From contig NZ_CP045732.1 of the NCBI RefSeq assembly GCF_016864235.1, positions 1,240,001-1,304,000 of the forward strand: a stretch of 64,000 bases of DNA, read 5' to 3'. A program made the position numbers and the translations under genes. Below the pieces are notes generated by a model, which was not told the DNA's origin, made no database searches, and was given only the letters and a program-made list of their open reading frames with translations. The stretch comes from Legionella sp. MW5194 (GTDB lineage: Bacteria > Pseudomonadota > Gammaproteobacteria > Legionellales > Legionellaceae). Numbering within the stretch: position 1 is the first letter of the stretch; every line of letters begins with the position of its first letter. Of the stretch, positions 41,204-51,017 are shown piece after piece.

Positions 41204-42385
41204 TTATGTGGGGGTGGCTTGATAAGGTTCTATAGACTCCACCTGCGGTGTTAATACCACGGCTTCACTGGAGTTCACCTTTTGCTGTTTATAAAATGTG
41301 GCATGGCTGGCCTCTGACAGAAGCGGTAATGAAGACGCTTCCGCTTTGCCATTTTGGCGTGTGGGGTTTAAATGGTGCATACTTTCGGTTAACTGCCTAA
41401 TGCGCGCAGACGATTCTACCAATTCGTTGCACACCACGGAAAAAGGGTAATAAGCATAACGGCATTTTTTACCCTGGTGGGGTGTGGGCGAGGAAATGGA
41501 ATCCCGGGTGGTTGGGATAATGGCATTTTGATTTAACCAGGTTTTGAGGGAATTGTAATCCGTTATTTTGGTTGATCCCGGAACTGTCCACCACTGATGA
41601 TTGTCAAGGTATTCTTTTACCAGCAGAACGGGGCGTTCGATTTCCATTTGTGGGAATAACTCGTCATCAAGCGTCAGGGGCGTGTGGTTCTCGAGGGCTT
41701 TTGCGATGTCGGATAAATTTTCAGCCAACTGGTAATGGCGGTCGAGTTCTGCCTTCAGTTTCTCTGCCTGTTCGTGAAAACGCACCAGCCGCTCGGCCTG
41801 CTTCAATTGATCTGGATCAATCCCTTTAGCCTCGTGCAACAAGGTCTTTGCTTTACCGATATCCAAAGACTCCAGTTTTACATCCCCCATTTCCTGTTTC
41901 AGCTCATCCACATCGATGGATTGCGGGGTGTTATCGGTAGCAGGAGGACGATTAGCACTGAGGTTAATCAAAGCGAGGAGGTAGGTACTGATTGAAGCAA
42001 AGTAAGTAATTGGCTGGGAAAAATTTTCACCCACGCCCTGCCACCCATTCCAGAGTGCCGCGCCCAGCCCTTCAAAGAATACCTTGATCGCGTCGCCGAT
42101 GGCTGTGGTTAACGCCCAAATGGTGAGGACAGGGACCAGGGCGGCACTGATTAACCAGAGGGCAGGTGCAAACAGAACAGCCAAAATCATGGCCAGGGTG
42201 GAATTTAAACCCCACCCAGTCAATACGGCGCTTGCAAGAGCAGGCGACAGCACAACCCAAGCCAGGGCCGCGACAACAAAACCGAAGGCGACAAAAAGTT
42301 GTACCAGGGCGAACTTGAGTAATAAAACGAGGGGGCCAAGAAGTATGGCCGTTGCGTAGCTTAGAAATTCTAAAATCTTTTCCAT
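41204..42385 (-). CDS. Membrane protein with C-terminal U-box-like domain, candidate effector
   Basis: 393 residues. Residues 1-140 are mostly hydrophobic, with about four membrane segments. Residues 155-235 are charged helical/coiled coil (ELKQEMGDVKLESLDIGKAK, LKQAERLVRFHEQAEKLKAEL). Residues 240-300 resemble a U-box: DELFPQMEIERPVLLVKEYL, WWTVPGSTKITDYNSLKTWL, then NAIIPTTRDSI, matching the U-box order (acidic-Pro, PVLL, T-D-Y/x-x-L-x-x-WL, P-x-TR-x-x-I). U-box domains recruit ubiquitin E2 enzymes and are eukaryotic; Legionella translocates several. The tail is Glu/Ser-rich (SSEAVV...VESIEPY). U-box call is by eye; ligase activity and translocation are inference. Confidence 0.6.
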   Translation of the reverse strand: MEKILEFLSYATAILLGPLVLLLKFALVQLFVAFGFVVAALAWVVLSPALASAVLTGWGLNSTLAMILAVLFAPALWLISAALVPVLTIWALTTAIGDAIKVFFEGLGAALWNGWQGVGENFSQPITYFASISTYLLALINLSANRPPATDNTPQSIDVDELKQEMGDVKLESLDIGKAKTLLHEAKGIDPDQLKQAERLVRFHEQAEKLKAELDRHYQLAENLSDIAKALENHTPLTLDDELFPQMEIERPVLLVKEYLDNHQWWTVPGSTKITDYNSLKTWLNQNAIIPTTRDSISSPTPHQGKKCRYAYYPFSVVCNELVESSARIRQLTESMHHLNPTRQNGKAEASSLPLLSEASHATFYKQQKVNSSEAVVLTPQVESIEPYQATPT

Positions 42386-42436
42386 GATAAGAACCCAGAA
42401 TGATGCAGCAGGCCTATCCTAACCCTGAGCGTTCGG

Positions 42437-44260
42437 TTAAGCAAGGGCATTGCTTTCATTCAGCACGTTCAGAAATTGAAGCCCATAGTGTTCAAGCTTG
42501 TATTGACCGACGCCGGTAATATTGCGTAACTGCATTAAGGTAGATGGTTTTTTATCCACCATTTCCTGAAGTGTCATGTCGCTGAAAATCATAAAGGGTG
42601 GTTTGTCTTCTTCCTGAGCGATGTCACGCCGCAATTGGCGTAATTTTTCAAATAGCGGATCGTTAAGCGCAGGGGCAGTTGGTGCTTTTTTACCGGGTTT
42701 GGGTGTGGGTAAATCCTTAGCCGGCAAGGTCAGGGAAATCCGCTCTTCGCCTCGCAATACCGGAATGGCTTTTTGCGTAAGGCGCAGCACATTGAACTGG
42801 CTGATGTCCTGATAGCAATAGCCTTTGTGAATCAACTGCCAGGCGAGATGCTTCCAGTAGTGCGTGGAACGATCGTGGCCGATGCCATGGGTGGTTAATT
42901 GGTCATGGCGAGCCTCTTTGATTTTGTCCGATGTGCCTCCCCGCAGAACCTCAATGGTATAAGTCATACCATAACTCTGACGCAGGCGGTAAATACAGGA
43001 TAACAGTTTTTGCGCCTCTTCAGTTGCGTCTTCTACGCGGGGAGGATTATCACAGACATCACAGTAATTGCAGGCCGCCGGCGTATTTTCATCAAAGTAA
43101 TTTAAAAGAATCTGCCGTCGGCAATGGGCTGCCTCAGCAAAAGCGAGCATGTGATTGAGTTTGGCTGTGTCAACGCGCTGCTGATCGTCGTTGTCGGAGG
43201 CGGCAATCCAGGCACGAAGCCGTGCGCTGTCTGCCGGATCAAACAGCAGCAAGGCTTGGGCGGGTAGACCGTCCCGACCAGCACGCCCGGTTTCCTGGTA
43301 GTAACTTTCAATGCTTTTCGGTAAATCATAATGGATGACAAAGCGTACATTGGGTTTATCAATCCCCATGCCAAAGGCGATGGTGGCTACCACGATATCA
43401 ATCTCATCATGCCTGAACAGTGATTGCACCTGACGGCGTTCGTCATGACTTAAACCGGCATGGTAGGCGCGCGCCCGCATACCCTCGTCTTTCAGCTTTT
43501 CAGCCAGGCGCTCGACCCCATTGCGGGTACTGCAGTAAATGATCCCTGCCTTTTCCGGTTGGGTATGGAGAAATTGCAGCAATTGCCGACCAGGATTATT
43601 CTTTAGAAGAACGCGATAATGAATATTGGGGCGATTAAAGGAGGCCACGTAAGCGATGGGATGGTAATGAAGCCTGGCAATGATGTCATGACGGGTCTGT
43701 TGATCGGCCGTAGCGGTCAGAGCAATGACGGGCACATGGGGAAAATGGGTTTTCAGCAGGCCCAGCGCACGGTATTCGGGTCGAAAATCATGCCCCCACT
43801 GCGAAATGCAATGGGCTTCATCAATGGCAAACAGTGCCAGATCACATTGTTGCAGGCGCTCAAGGAAGGACGGGTGGACCAGACGCTCCGGCGCAATATA
43901 AAGTAGATCAAGCGCTTCATGATGCAATTGCGACAGAACCTGTTTGGCTTCTTCCATGGTCAGGGATGAATTATAATACGCTGCACGCACGCCCTGCGCT
44001 TTAAGTGCGGCAACCTGATCCTCCATCAAGGCAATCAGTGGAGATACGACGATGGCGACACCGCGGCGAACCAGCGCGGGGATCTGATAGCATAAGGATT
44101 TGCCGCCGCCTGTTGGCATCAGCACCAGTAAGTCCTTACCCTGAATGAGGTCGTTAATGATGGTTTTCTGCAAGCCTCTGAAGCTGTCAAAGCCAAAGTA
44201 TTTTTTTAAAGCCAGCGCAGCGTCGTCAACCTGTGGAGCGAACTTGAGACTCGTTTCCAT
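42437..44260 (-). CDS. recQ: ATP-dependent DNA helicase RecQ
   Basis: 607 residues from the ATG at 44260, close to E. coli RecQ (609); further in-frame starts lie upstream (44287, 44314). Helicase motifs: GLQKTIINDLI, Walker A LMPTGGGKSLCYQ, DEAH box FAIDEAHCISQWGHDF, TATAD, and motif VI YYQETGRAGRDG. A zinc-binding site (CRRQILLNYFDE...CNYCDVC) and winged-helix region follow, then a C-terminal HRDC domain (TLMQLRNITGVGQYKLEHYG). 3'-5' helicase in RecF-pathway recombination. Upstream of the U-box-like gene by 51 bases. Confidence 0.96.
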   Translation of the reverse strand: METSLKFAPQVDDAALALKKYFGFDSFRGLQKTIINDLIQGKDLLVLMPTGGGKSLCYQIPALVRRGVAIVVSPLIALMEDQVAALKAQGVRAAYYNSSLTMEEAKQVLSQLHHEALDLLYIAPERLVHPSFLERLQQCDLALFAIDEAHCISQWGHDFRPEYRALGLLKTHFPHVPVIALTATADQQTRHDIIARLHYHPIAYVASFNRPNIHYRVLLKNNPGRQLLQFLHTQPEKAGIIYCSTRNGVERLAEKLKDEGMRARAYHAGLSHDERRQVQSLFRHDEIDIVVATIAFGMGIDKPNVRFVIHYDLPKSIESYYQETGRAGRDGLPAQALLLFDPADSARLRAWIAASDNDDQQRVDTAKLNHMLAFAEAAHCRRQILLNYFDENTPAACNYCDVCDNPPRVEDATEEAQKLLSCIYRLRQSYGMTYTIEVLRGGTSDKIKEARHDQLTTHGIGHDRSTHYWKHLAWQLIHKGYCYQDISQFNVLRLTQKAIPVLRGEERISLTLPAKDLPTPKPGKKAPTAPALNDPLFEKLRQLRRDIAQEEDKPPFMIFSDMTLQEMVDKKPSTLMQLRNITGVGQYKLEHYGLQFLNVLNESNALA

Positions 44261-44382
44261 GTGATTTTTTTTCTTTTTTGATTTCATGAACGCTAAAAAT
44301 TGGCATAATATCATTTTTTAGAAAGGCCTCCACCATTAAAAATGACGCAATGATGGCGGTTTGGGAAAGCTAAGGATGGGTT

Positions 44383-45537
44383 ATGGATTTTCAATTGACA
44401 GACGAACACGTGGCCTTCCGTACCATTGCTGCCGAGTTTGCCCGCAACAGGTTAGCGCCTAACGCCGCTGCCTGGGATGAGCAGGATTATTTTCCAGTTG
44501 AAATCCTGCGTGAAGCAGCTGCACTGGGCATGGCAGGGATGGTCGCTGCGGAAGACATTGGCGGGGCAGGTTTAAACCGCCTGGATTCCGCCCTGATTTT
44601 TGAGCAGCTTGCCATGGGCTGTGTTACCACCAGTGCTTTTCTCTCCATCCATAACATGGTCACCACCGCTATAGACCGGTATGCGGCCGAACCGTTAAGA
44701 AGCACCTGGGGTAAACGCCTGACAGCCATGGAGGTGGTGGCCAGCTACTGTCTGACGGAGCCTGAATCGGGTTCCGATGCGGCGTCTTTAAAAACCCGTG
44801 CAGTTAAAGACGGCGATCATTACATTCTCAATGGCGCCAAGGCATTTATTTCAGGTGGTAGTGTCAGCGACATTTACCTGTGCATGGTCAGAACCGGTGA
44901 CTCCACCCATCATGGTATCTCCTGCCTTTTAGTTGAAAAAGACACGCCTGGTTTAAGTTTTGGTAAGCTCGAAAAGAAAATGGGATGGCGAAACCAGCCC
45001 ACTTGTATGGTTTATTTTGAAAACTGCCGTGTTCCTGTCAGTCATCTCGTCGGTGAGGAAGGCATGGGATTTAAAATTGCGCTTAATGCTCTAAACGGCG
45101 GCCGGGTCAACATTGCCGCCTGCTCGCTGGGCGGAGCGGCTGCCTGCCTGCGGCAGACACGCAACTACATGAATGAGCGTCGGCAATTTGATAAAAAGCT
45201 TACGCAGTTTCAGGCGCTGCGTTTTTATTTTGCCGACATGCTGACTGACTTTGAAGCGGCAAGGTTGATGGTGTATCGCGCCGCGGATGCACTCGATAAA
45301 AAAGAGGAGCACGCACCCATGTACTGTGCCATGGCGAAACGCATGGCGACGGATACGGCCTTTCATATCAGCGACAAGGCCATGCAGATTCATGGCGGTT
45401 ATGGCTACCTGCATGACTACCAGATCGAGCGCATCTTTCGTGATTTACGTGTTCACCAGATCCTTGAAGGCACCAATGAAATCATGCGGGAAATCATCGC
45501 GAAGTCCACTCTGGACGAAGACTATTCAATCGAATAA
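44383..45537 (+). CDS. Acyl-CoA dehydrogenase, isobutyryl-CoA type
   Basis: 384 residues with the acyl-CoA dehydrogenase signatures CLTEPESGSDAASLKTRA and MQIHGGYGYLHDYQIERIFRDLR; the catalytic glutamate is in QILEGTNEIMREI. FAD enzyme that makes the 2,3-double bond. Its neighbours, an enoyl-CoA hydratase and a 3-hydroxyisobutyryl-CoA hydrolase, point to isobutyryl-CoA to methacrylyl-CoA in valine breakdown. AAGGATG precedes the ATG; the next gene starts 11 bases after the stop. Confidence 0.92.
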   Translation: MDFQLTDEHVAFRTIAAEFARNRLAPNAAAWDEQDYFPVEILREAAALGMAGMVAAEDIGGAGLNRLDSALIFEQLAMGCVTTSAFLSIHNMVTTAIDRYAAEPLRSTWGKRLTAMEVVASYCLTEPESGSDAASLKTRAVKDGDHYILNGAKAFISGGSVSDIYLCMVRTGDSTHHGISCLLVEKDTPGLSFGKLEKKMGWRNQPTCMVYFENCRVPVSHLVGEEGMGFKIALNALNGGRVNIAACSLGGAAACLRQTRNYMNERRQFDKKLTQFQALRFYFADMLTDFEAARLMVYRAADALDKKEEHAPMYCAMAKRMATDTAFHISDKAMQIHGGYGYLHDYQIERIFRDLRVHQILEGTNEIMREIIAKSTLDEDYSIE

Positions 45538-45548
45538 CAGGAGTTATT

Positions 45549-46325
45549 ATGAATGTAATTGAACAATCATTAGACAGCGACGGTATTCTTACCCTGACGC
45601 TTAACCGCCCGGAAAAGCTCAACGCGTTGAGCCAGGACGTGTTATTCCTGTTGTCAGATTTGGTGGCTCATGCCAAAAACAATCCAAAGGTAAACGCGTT
45701 GCTGATTACCGGTAATGGCAAGGCCTTTTGTGCGGGGGCCGACATTTCGCGGCTGGCTGAATGCCAGGCTGAAAGCGGTTATCAATTTGCCTGTGATGGT
45801 CAGGCTGTATTCAGGCAGTTGGAAACCCTCGGCAAACCCTCGCTTGCTGCTGTCAATGGCTTTGCCTTTGGTGGAGGATGCGAACTCGCCATTTCAGCCA
45901 CGTTGCGCATTGCCTCGACAGCCGCGAGGTTCGGCCAGCCGGAAGTGAAGCTGGGTGTGATCCCCGGTTATGGCGGTACTCAGCGGCTGGCCCGTTTAAT
46001 CGGAAAGGGACGTGCCCTTGATTTGTGTTTAACCGGCCGATTCATCGATGCCGAAACGGCGTTGCAATGGGGCCTGGTTAGCGCGGTTACGGAGCCTCAC
46101 CAACTGTTGGAGGAAGGACGGCAAATCCTGAAAGGTATACTTGGCATGGCCCCTCTGGCAATCCGAAGTGTCATGGAGGTGATTGATCACGGCTACGATT
46201 TACCGCTTGGCGAAGCGCTGCATCTTGAAGCGCTGCATTTTTCAAAAGTTTGTGCCAGCGAGGATAAAAATGAGGGGGTTAATGCTTTTTTGAACAAACG
46301 CCAACCCGAATTCAAAGGGGAATAG
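45549..46325 (+). CDS. Enoyl-CoA hydratase/isomerase family protein
   Basis: A 258-residue crotonase-fold protein: LTLNRPEKLNALSQ, KAFCAGADISRLAE (oxyanion-hole region), VNGFAFGGGCELAISATLRIA and the catalytic QPEVKLGVIPGYGGTQRLARLIG, with both glutamates of true hydratases (E in GGGCELA and E in QPEVKLG). Likely hydrates methacrylyl-CoA to 3-hydroxyisobutyryl-CoA between the two flanking enzymes. CAGGAG lies 5 bases before the ATG. Confidence 0.92.
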   Translation: MNVIEQSLDSDGILTLTLNRPEKLNALSQDVLFLLSDLVAHAKNNPKVNALLITGNGKAFCAGADISRLAECQAESGYQFACDGQAVFRQLETLGKPSLAAVNGFAFGGGCELAISATLRIASTAARFGQPEVKLGVIPGYGGTQRLARLIGKGRALDLCLTGRFIDAETALQWGLVSAVTEPHQLLEEGRQILKGILGMAPLAIRSVMEVIDHGYDLPLGEALHLEALHFSKVCASEDKNEGVNAFLNKRQPEFKGE

Positions 46326-46326
46326 C

Positions 46327-47382
46327 ATGACAGAGGATATCCTGTTTTCAAGGCAGCGTCACTTGGGGCTTATTACCTTAAACCGTCCGGAAGCGTTGAA
46401 TGCCCTGACTTTGCCCATGATTAAAGCCATGCAGCACCAGTTGCTGCACTGGCAAAAGGATACGTCCATTCATGCCATTGTCATTCAGGCACAGCCTGGA
46501 AAAGCCTTTTGTGCCGGTGGCGATGTGCGTTGGTTGTATGAAGCAGGTAAGCGAAACGATCCGGAGCAAATGCAGTTTTTCTGGCATGAGTACCGCTTGA
46601 ATCATTTCATTCATCATCTGAAAAAACCCTACATTGCCCTGATGGATGGCATAACCATGGGCGGGGGAGTCGGGGTGTCCCTGCATGGCTCCCATCCGGT
46701 GGCCAGTGAACGGTTTGTCTTTGCCATGCCGGAAACCGGCATTGGCTTTTTTCCCGACATCGGAGCCAGTTACCTGCTTGCGCGCTGCCCTGGCCAATTG
46801 GGGGTTTACCTTGGATTAACCGGCAACCGCCTGAATGCGGAAGAGGCATTAACAATGCAACTCGTTAAACAGCAGGTGAGAAGCGAGCAGTTTCCAGCTT
46901 TATTAAATGCCCTCCAAGAAGCGGATTTGTCAGAGGATGCTTACCGGCGCGTTGACGATTGCCTTGGCCGCTTTGCCGCGCGCAGGGGCAATGCTGAGAT
47001 CGAAAATCATTTGGCGGAATTGGATCACTGTTTTCGCTACCCTCATGTGGAGGCCATCCTGGATTCCTTGCAGGAAGTCGACAGTGAGTGGACCAAAGAC
47101 CTCGCGTCCAGGTTGCGGGAGAAGGCGCCTTTAAGTTTAAAAATTACCCTGGAGCAAATCCATAAGGCAAAAAGCCTGTCGATGGCGGAGTGCGTTAAAA
47201 TGGATTATTGCCTGGTCAGCCATTTCATGACCGATCATGATTTTTACGAGGGGGTTCGGGCGTTATTGGTGGACAAGGACAAGGCCCCAAAGTGGCAGCC
47301 GGATTGTCTGGAGCGCGTGACTTCGGCCAGAGTGGCGGATTATTTTGAATGCGAAAATGCCCTCGAGCTGATTAATGAATAA
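46327..47382 (+). CDS. 3-hydroxyisobutyryl-CoA hydrolase
   Basis: 351 residues. Crotonase fold with the HIBCH-specific pattern: KAFCAGGDVRWLYEAG, LMDGITMGGGVGVSLHG, FAMPETGIGFFPDIGASYLLARC, and the long C-terminal domain (SLKITLEQIHKAKSLSMAECVKMDYCLV, DFYEGVRALLVDKDKAPKW). It frees 3-hydroxyisobutyrate from CoA, the committed step after the hydratase. It starts one base after the hydratase stop, so this is a coupled valine-degradation trio. mmsA/mmsB are not in the window. Ends 3 bases from the convergent next gene. Confidence 0.93.
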   Translation: MTEDILFSRQRHLGLITLNRPEALNALTLPMIKAMQHQLLHWQKDTSIHAIVIQAQPGKAFCAGGDVRWLYEAGKRNDPEQMQFFWHEYRLNHFIHHLKKPYIALMDGITMGGGVGVSLHGSHPVASERFVFAMPETGIGFFPDIGASYLLARCPGQLGVYLGLTGNRLNAEEALTMQLVKQQVRSEQFPALLNALQEADLSEDAYRRVDDCLGRFAARRGNAEIENHLAELDHCFRYPHVEAILDSLQEVDSEWTKDLASRLREKAPLSLKITLEQIHKAKSLSMAECVKMDYCLVSHFMTDHDFYEGVRALLVDKDKAPKWQPDCLERVTSARVADYFECENALELINE

Positions 47383-47385
47383 CGC

Positions 47386-49227
47386 TCAGAAAGGGCCCGG
47401 ATCAGGCAACTCCGGATCCGCCGGTTCATCCAGGGGGTTTAACTTTGTTTCCTCTTGTTGAAGGTTTGATGACATTCCTCGGGCAAAAAAAGCGCCGTGC
47501 GTTTCAGCCATGTTGGGGGAAAGCAACGATTTTAACCAGCGAAGCATACGGCTGAAGGGATCATTATTACGGTGAGTGGCCAGCAGATCTTGTGCCGTTT
47601 TCACCTCGTCACAGAGTTGATGAATGGTGGTAGCCGGTGCCTGAGGTGTAAGAAGGATGTTAATCATCCGGTTTACCACCTTGCTTTTCTGGGCATATAA
47701 TCCATCCGTCGCATTTTCTTGCTCACCAAACTCGTCTATTTTGTTTTCCTGTTCAAGGTGTTCTTTATAATCACAGAGGATTTCAATCGCCTTAATCAGC
47801 TTTTCCGTATGCTGAATAATGCACGCCTGTTGTTTTTCAGAAGTGGTCTTTTGAAGGGCGTCTTTCGCGTGATACAGAACGACCACCATCAGCATTTTTT
47901 CCTGCAGTGAAAAGGGATTTCCCAAACAGAATTGTTCAAGATCATCCAGTCTGGATAAGTGCGTGAGAAACAGCTTGTGGGCTGCCAAATCTTCATACTG
48001 CAGGGGAATGTGGTGTGCCGGGAAAGAAAACCAGGGTCGCTCAGGGAATAAGTGCATCTGCATGGCTGACACATTCTGCTGCTCCGTATTGCTCTTCAGC
48101 TCGTTATTCAAAAAACCAAGCTTCTCAGTATGCTCGTAGAGTTTTTTTTGCAGTAAACCGTCAGGCGATAGATAGAGTTGATGAATCTCAAATAAATAAC
48201 GTTGGTTTTCATCCGTTTCTGTAAACTCATCGCTTAAAATGTGTGCAGCAAGCTCGGGGGCTGCAAAGGCTAAGGCACAACCAACGTAATGCCTGACTTT
48301 GTCAAAATCGGACGATTTGTCAAGGCTTACTGTCTTGCTGCCAATGATGGCATGATCACGTGTTTCGCCCTCAACAACGGATTCAAAAAAAGACGATTCT
48401 TCAATGCCAACGGTGTGAGACCTTGCCTGCTCGCGTGCACTATCCGCACGATTATAACAGACCAAATCCAGCATGCCGCCTTTGGCGTAATTGGGGCGTT
48501 TTTTATCCGTGACATTCAACACGTTCTCGACATGGGTTTTATAAGTCGATTCGCGAGACTCACGGTGATTGCCCAGGGGGGCCATGATCAGGCTTTGCAT
48601 GGCCGGAATGCGCCGGCCTTCCTGCCAACAATTCGTTGAAGTCTCATTATCCTGTAACTGATTGCGGGTATTGGCATCAAAACCCGAGATCACCGTATCG
48701 GGCAGTTTTTGACACAACGCTTCGTAGCTGGCCGCCTGCACGCGTTGTGCCTGATGAATGTTTGCCCAATCCAGCGCTCGTGTTTCTTCGTTAGCTGAAT
48801 CAAGATGGGCGCTGGTTAAATCCAGGGTAAATTGCTCATTCTTTTTTTCCACAGTCAGACGAGAGAAAACACCGCCCTTGTTGTAGGCCGAGCCTGAAAT
48901 CCGTGCGCCTCGACGAATACGAGCCTGGCCATCGGCATTCTTTTTAATGGCAACGTCTTCACTATGGATGGCAAGAATCATAATGCCGGTACGTTTATGA
49001 AGTTGGGTTTTCCCTTTGGTGTGCGTAACCATCTGATGAATGGGGGTAACAACGAGGTGGCCTGGAAGGTTCGCCTGAAGTTGCTCTTTTGTTTTTTGAA
49101 AGTGGGCTTCCTGGCAAAAAAGGAACGTAATGTCTGTGTTCTGAGTGGCAGCCTGAATGTTTTGTGCGGCGGCCTCGCCGGGAGTGCCATTGCCGCAATT
49201 GGCGGTCAGCGCTTTAAAAGTTAACAT
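47386..49227 (-). CDS. Endonuclease/exonuclease/phosphatase-fold protein, candidate effector
   Basis: 613 residues with no signal peptide. Residues 1-300 carry the EEP-superfamily catalytic series: N10 in ALTANCGN, E40 in TFLFCQEAH, H141 in LDLTSAHLDSA, D184/N186 in VISGFDANTRN, and D291-H292 in GETRDHAIIGSK. This superfamily includes inositol-polyphosphate 5-phosphatases, sphingomyelinases and DNases. Residues 300-613 are helical with no recognised domain, ending in an acidic Pro-rich tail (EETKLNPLDEPADPELPD). Such a tail and a large unknown C-terminal part are common in Dot/Icm effectors. Fold is well supported; substrate and secretion are inferred. Confidence 0.72.
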   Translation of the reverse strand: MLTFKALTANCGNGTPGEAAAQNIQAATQNTDITFLFCQEAHFQKTKEQLQANLPGHLVVTPIHQMVTHTKGKTQLHKRTGIMILAIHSEDVAIKKNADGQARIRRGARISGSAYNKGGVFSRLTVEKKNEQFTLDLTSAHLDSANEETRALDWANIHQAQRVQAASYEALCQKLPDTVISGFDANTRNQLQDNETSTNCWQEGRRIPAMQSLIMAPLGNHRESRESTYKTHVENVLNVTDKKRPNYAKGGMLDLVCYNRADSAREQARSHTVGIEESSFFESVVEGETRDHAIIGSKTVSLDKSSDFDKVRHYVGCALAFAAPELAAHILSDEFTETDENQRYLFEIHQLYLSPDGLLQKKLYEHTEKLGFLNNELKSNTEQQNVSAMQMHLFPERPWFSFPAHHIPLQYEDLAAHKLFLTHLSRLDDLEQFCLGNPFSLQEKMLMVVVLYHAKDALQKTTSEKQQACIIQHTEKLIKAIEILCDYKEHLEQENKIDEFGEQENATDGLYAQKSKVVNRMINILLTPQAPATTIHQLCDEVKTAQDLLATHRNNDPFSRMLRWLKSLLSPNMAETHGAFFARGMSSNLQQEETKLNPLDEPADPELPDPGPF

Positions 49228-49402
49228 GCACTTCCTTAGGGCAATTAATACCTGATACCCGGCTATTTTATACCAAATGACTATTAATTGTACATATGAT
49301 TAGTATAAATCCAAAAGAAAACTTCGTCAGAAAAGGGATAAAATTGTTTGTTCGCGTAATTTCACTTAAAATCCGCAGCATGAATCCATCGCAGGCGAGA
49401 TT

Positions 49403-50983
49403 ATGACCGATTTTTATCTGGACTTTCGAAAACGAAGGACCTTTGCCATTATTTCCCACCCCGATGCGGGTAAAACCACAGTAACGGAAAAGCTGCTCCT
49501 GTTTGGAGGCGCCATTCAGCTCGCAGGAACAGTAAAAGGTCGCAAAGCGGACCGGCATGCCACCTCCGACTGGATGGAAATGGAAAAAGAACGGGGAATT
49601 TCCATTACCACCTCCGTGATGCAGTTCGTACACAATGAACATGTAATGAATTTGCTGGATACCCCCGGTCACGAAGATTTCTCAGAAGACACCTACCGCA
49701 CGTTAACGGCTGTGGATTCCGCACTGATGGTTATTGATGTGGCCAAAGGGGTGGAAGAAAGAACGGTGAAACTGATGGAAGTATGTCGTTTGCGTGATAC
49801 GCCCATCATGACGTTCATTAACAAACTTGACCGTGAGGGCCGCGAACCCATTTCACTGCTGGATGAGGTGGAAACTGTCCTGGGTATTCAGTGCGCACCG
49901 GTGACCTGGCCTGTAGGGATGGGTAAGCGGTTTAAGGGCATTTATCATCTCTACCAGGACACCGTGTACATTTACCAACCGGGTAAAAACACAGAGAAGC
50001 AACAGGCCTTGGCAATCAAGGGACTGGATAATCCACAATTGGATGAGCTTTTGGGTGACAGCGCGCAGGAACTTCGCGATGAAATCGAACTGGTCAAGGG
50101 CGCTTCCCATGCCTTTAGTCTTGACGATTACCTTTCCGGAAAAATGACACCGGTTTATTTTGGATCTGCAATCAATAACTTTGGAATTAAAGAACTGTTA
50201 GATGACTTTGCCCAATACGCACCCGGCCCCATGCCGCGCCAGGCCATGGAAAGAATGGTGCAGCCTGAGGAAGACAATTTCAGTGGCTTTGTTTTTAAAA
50301 TCCAGGCGAACATGGATCCGAAACACCGCGACCGTATTGCCTTTTTGCGCATCTGTTCGGGTTCGTTTAAAAAGGGTATGAAACTTAGTCATCTGCGCCT
50401 TGATAAAGAAGTGCAGATTGCCAATGCCTTGACGTTTATGGCAGGCGATCGCTCGCATGCAGAAATGGCCATGGCAGGGGATATTATCGGTCTGCATAAT
50501 CATGGCACGATCCGTATTGGTGATACCTTTACGCAGGGAGAATCCCTCAAGTTCACCGGTATCCCCAATTTTGCGCCGGAACTCTTTCGTTTGGTGCGTT
50601 TAAAGGATCCTTTAAAGAGCAAGGCCCTGATTAAGGGATTGATTGAATTATCAGAGGAAGGGGCAACGCAGGTTTTTAGGCCTTTAAACAGCAATCAACT
50701 GATTTTGGGTGCCGTAGGAACACTGCAGTTTGATGTGGTGGCCCATCGCCTGAAACACGAGTATAAAGTGGATTGTGTTTATGAATCAGTCAATGTCTCT
50801 TGTGCCCGCTGGGTTTATGCCGAGGATGAAAAAGCCATGAGCGAATTTAAAATCAAAGCGCATGATTATCTGGCATTGGATGGCAGCGATACCCTCATGT
50901 ACCTCGCTCCCACACGGGTCAATCTGACGATGGCAGAAGAACGTTATCCCAAAATCGCCTTTTCTGCAACGCGTGAACATTGA
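49403..50983 (+). CDS. prfC: Peptide chain release factor 3
   Basis: A 526-residue GTPase that removes RF1/RF2 from the ribosome after termination. G1 [19 protein letters not shown], switch region [16 protein letters not shown]3 [19 protein letters not shown]4 [10 protein letters not shown]. The RF3-specific domain follows ([23 protein letters not shown]) and the C-terminal [17 protein letters not shown]. Length equals E. coli RF3 (529). Followed by a GC-rich hairpin. Confidence 0.98.
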   Translation: MTDFYLDFRKRRTFAIISHPDAGKTTVTEKLLLFGGAIQLAGTVKGRKADRHATSDWMEMEKERGISITTSVMQFVHNEHVMNLLDTPGHEDFSEDTYRTLTAVDSALMVIDVAKGVEERTVKLMEVCRLRDTPIMTFINKLDREGREPISLLDEVETVLGIQCAPVTWPVGMGKRFKGIYHLYQDTVYIYQPGKNTEKQQALAIKGLDNPQLDELLGDSAQELRDEIELVKGASHAFSLDDYLSGKMTPVYFGSAINNFGIKELLDDFAQYAPGPMPRQAMERMVQPEEDNFSGFVFKIQANMDPKHRDRIAFLRICSGSFKKGMKLSHLRLDKEVQIANALTFMAGDRSHAEMAMAGDIIGLHNHGTIRIGDTFTQGESLKFTGIPNFAPELFRLVRLKDPLKSKALIKGLIELSEEGATQVFRPLNSNQLILGAVGTLQFDVVAHRLKHEYKVDCVYESVNVSCARWVYAEDEKAMSEFKIKAHDYLALDGSDTLMYLAPTRVNLTMAEERYPKIAFSATREH

Positions 50984-50990
50984 TCGGATG

Positions 50991-51009
50991 CCCCCCTCAT
51001 CGAGGGGGG
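50991..51009. terminator. GC-rich hairpin between convergent genes
   Basis: CCCCCCTC (50991-50998) pairs with GAGGGGGG (51002-51009) around a 3-base loop, 7 bases after the prfC stop and 8 bases from the stop of the opposite gene. No T-run, but placement between convergent genes suits a bidirectional terminator. Confidence 0.6.
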
Positions 51010-51017
51010 GATAACGC

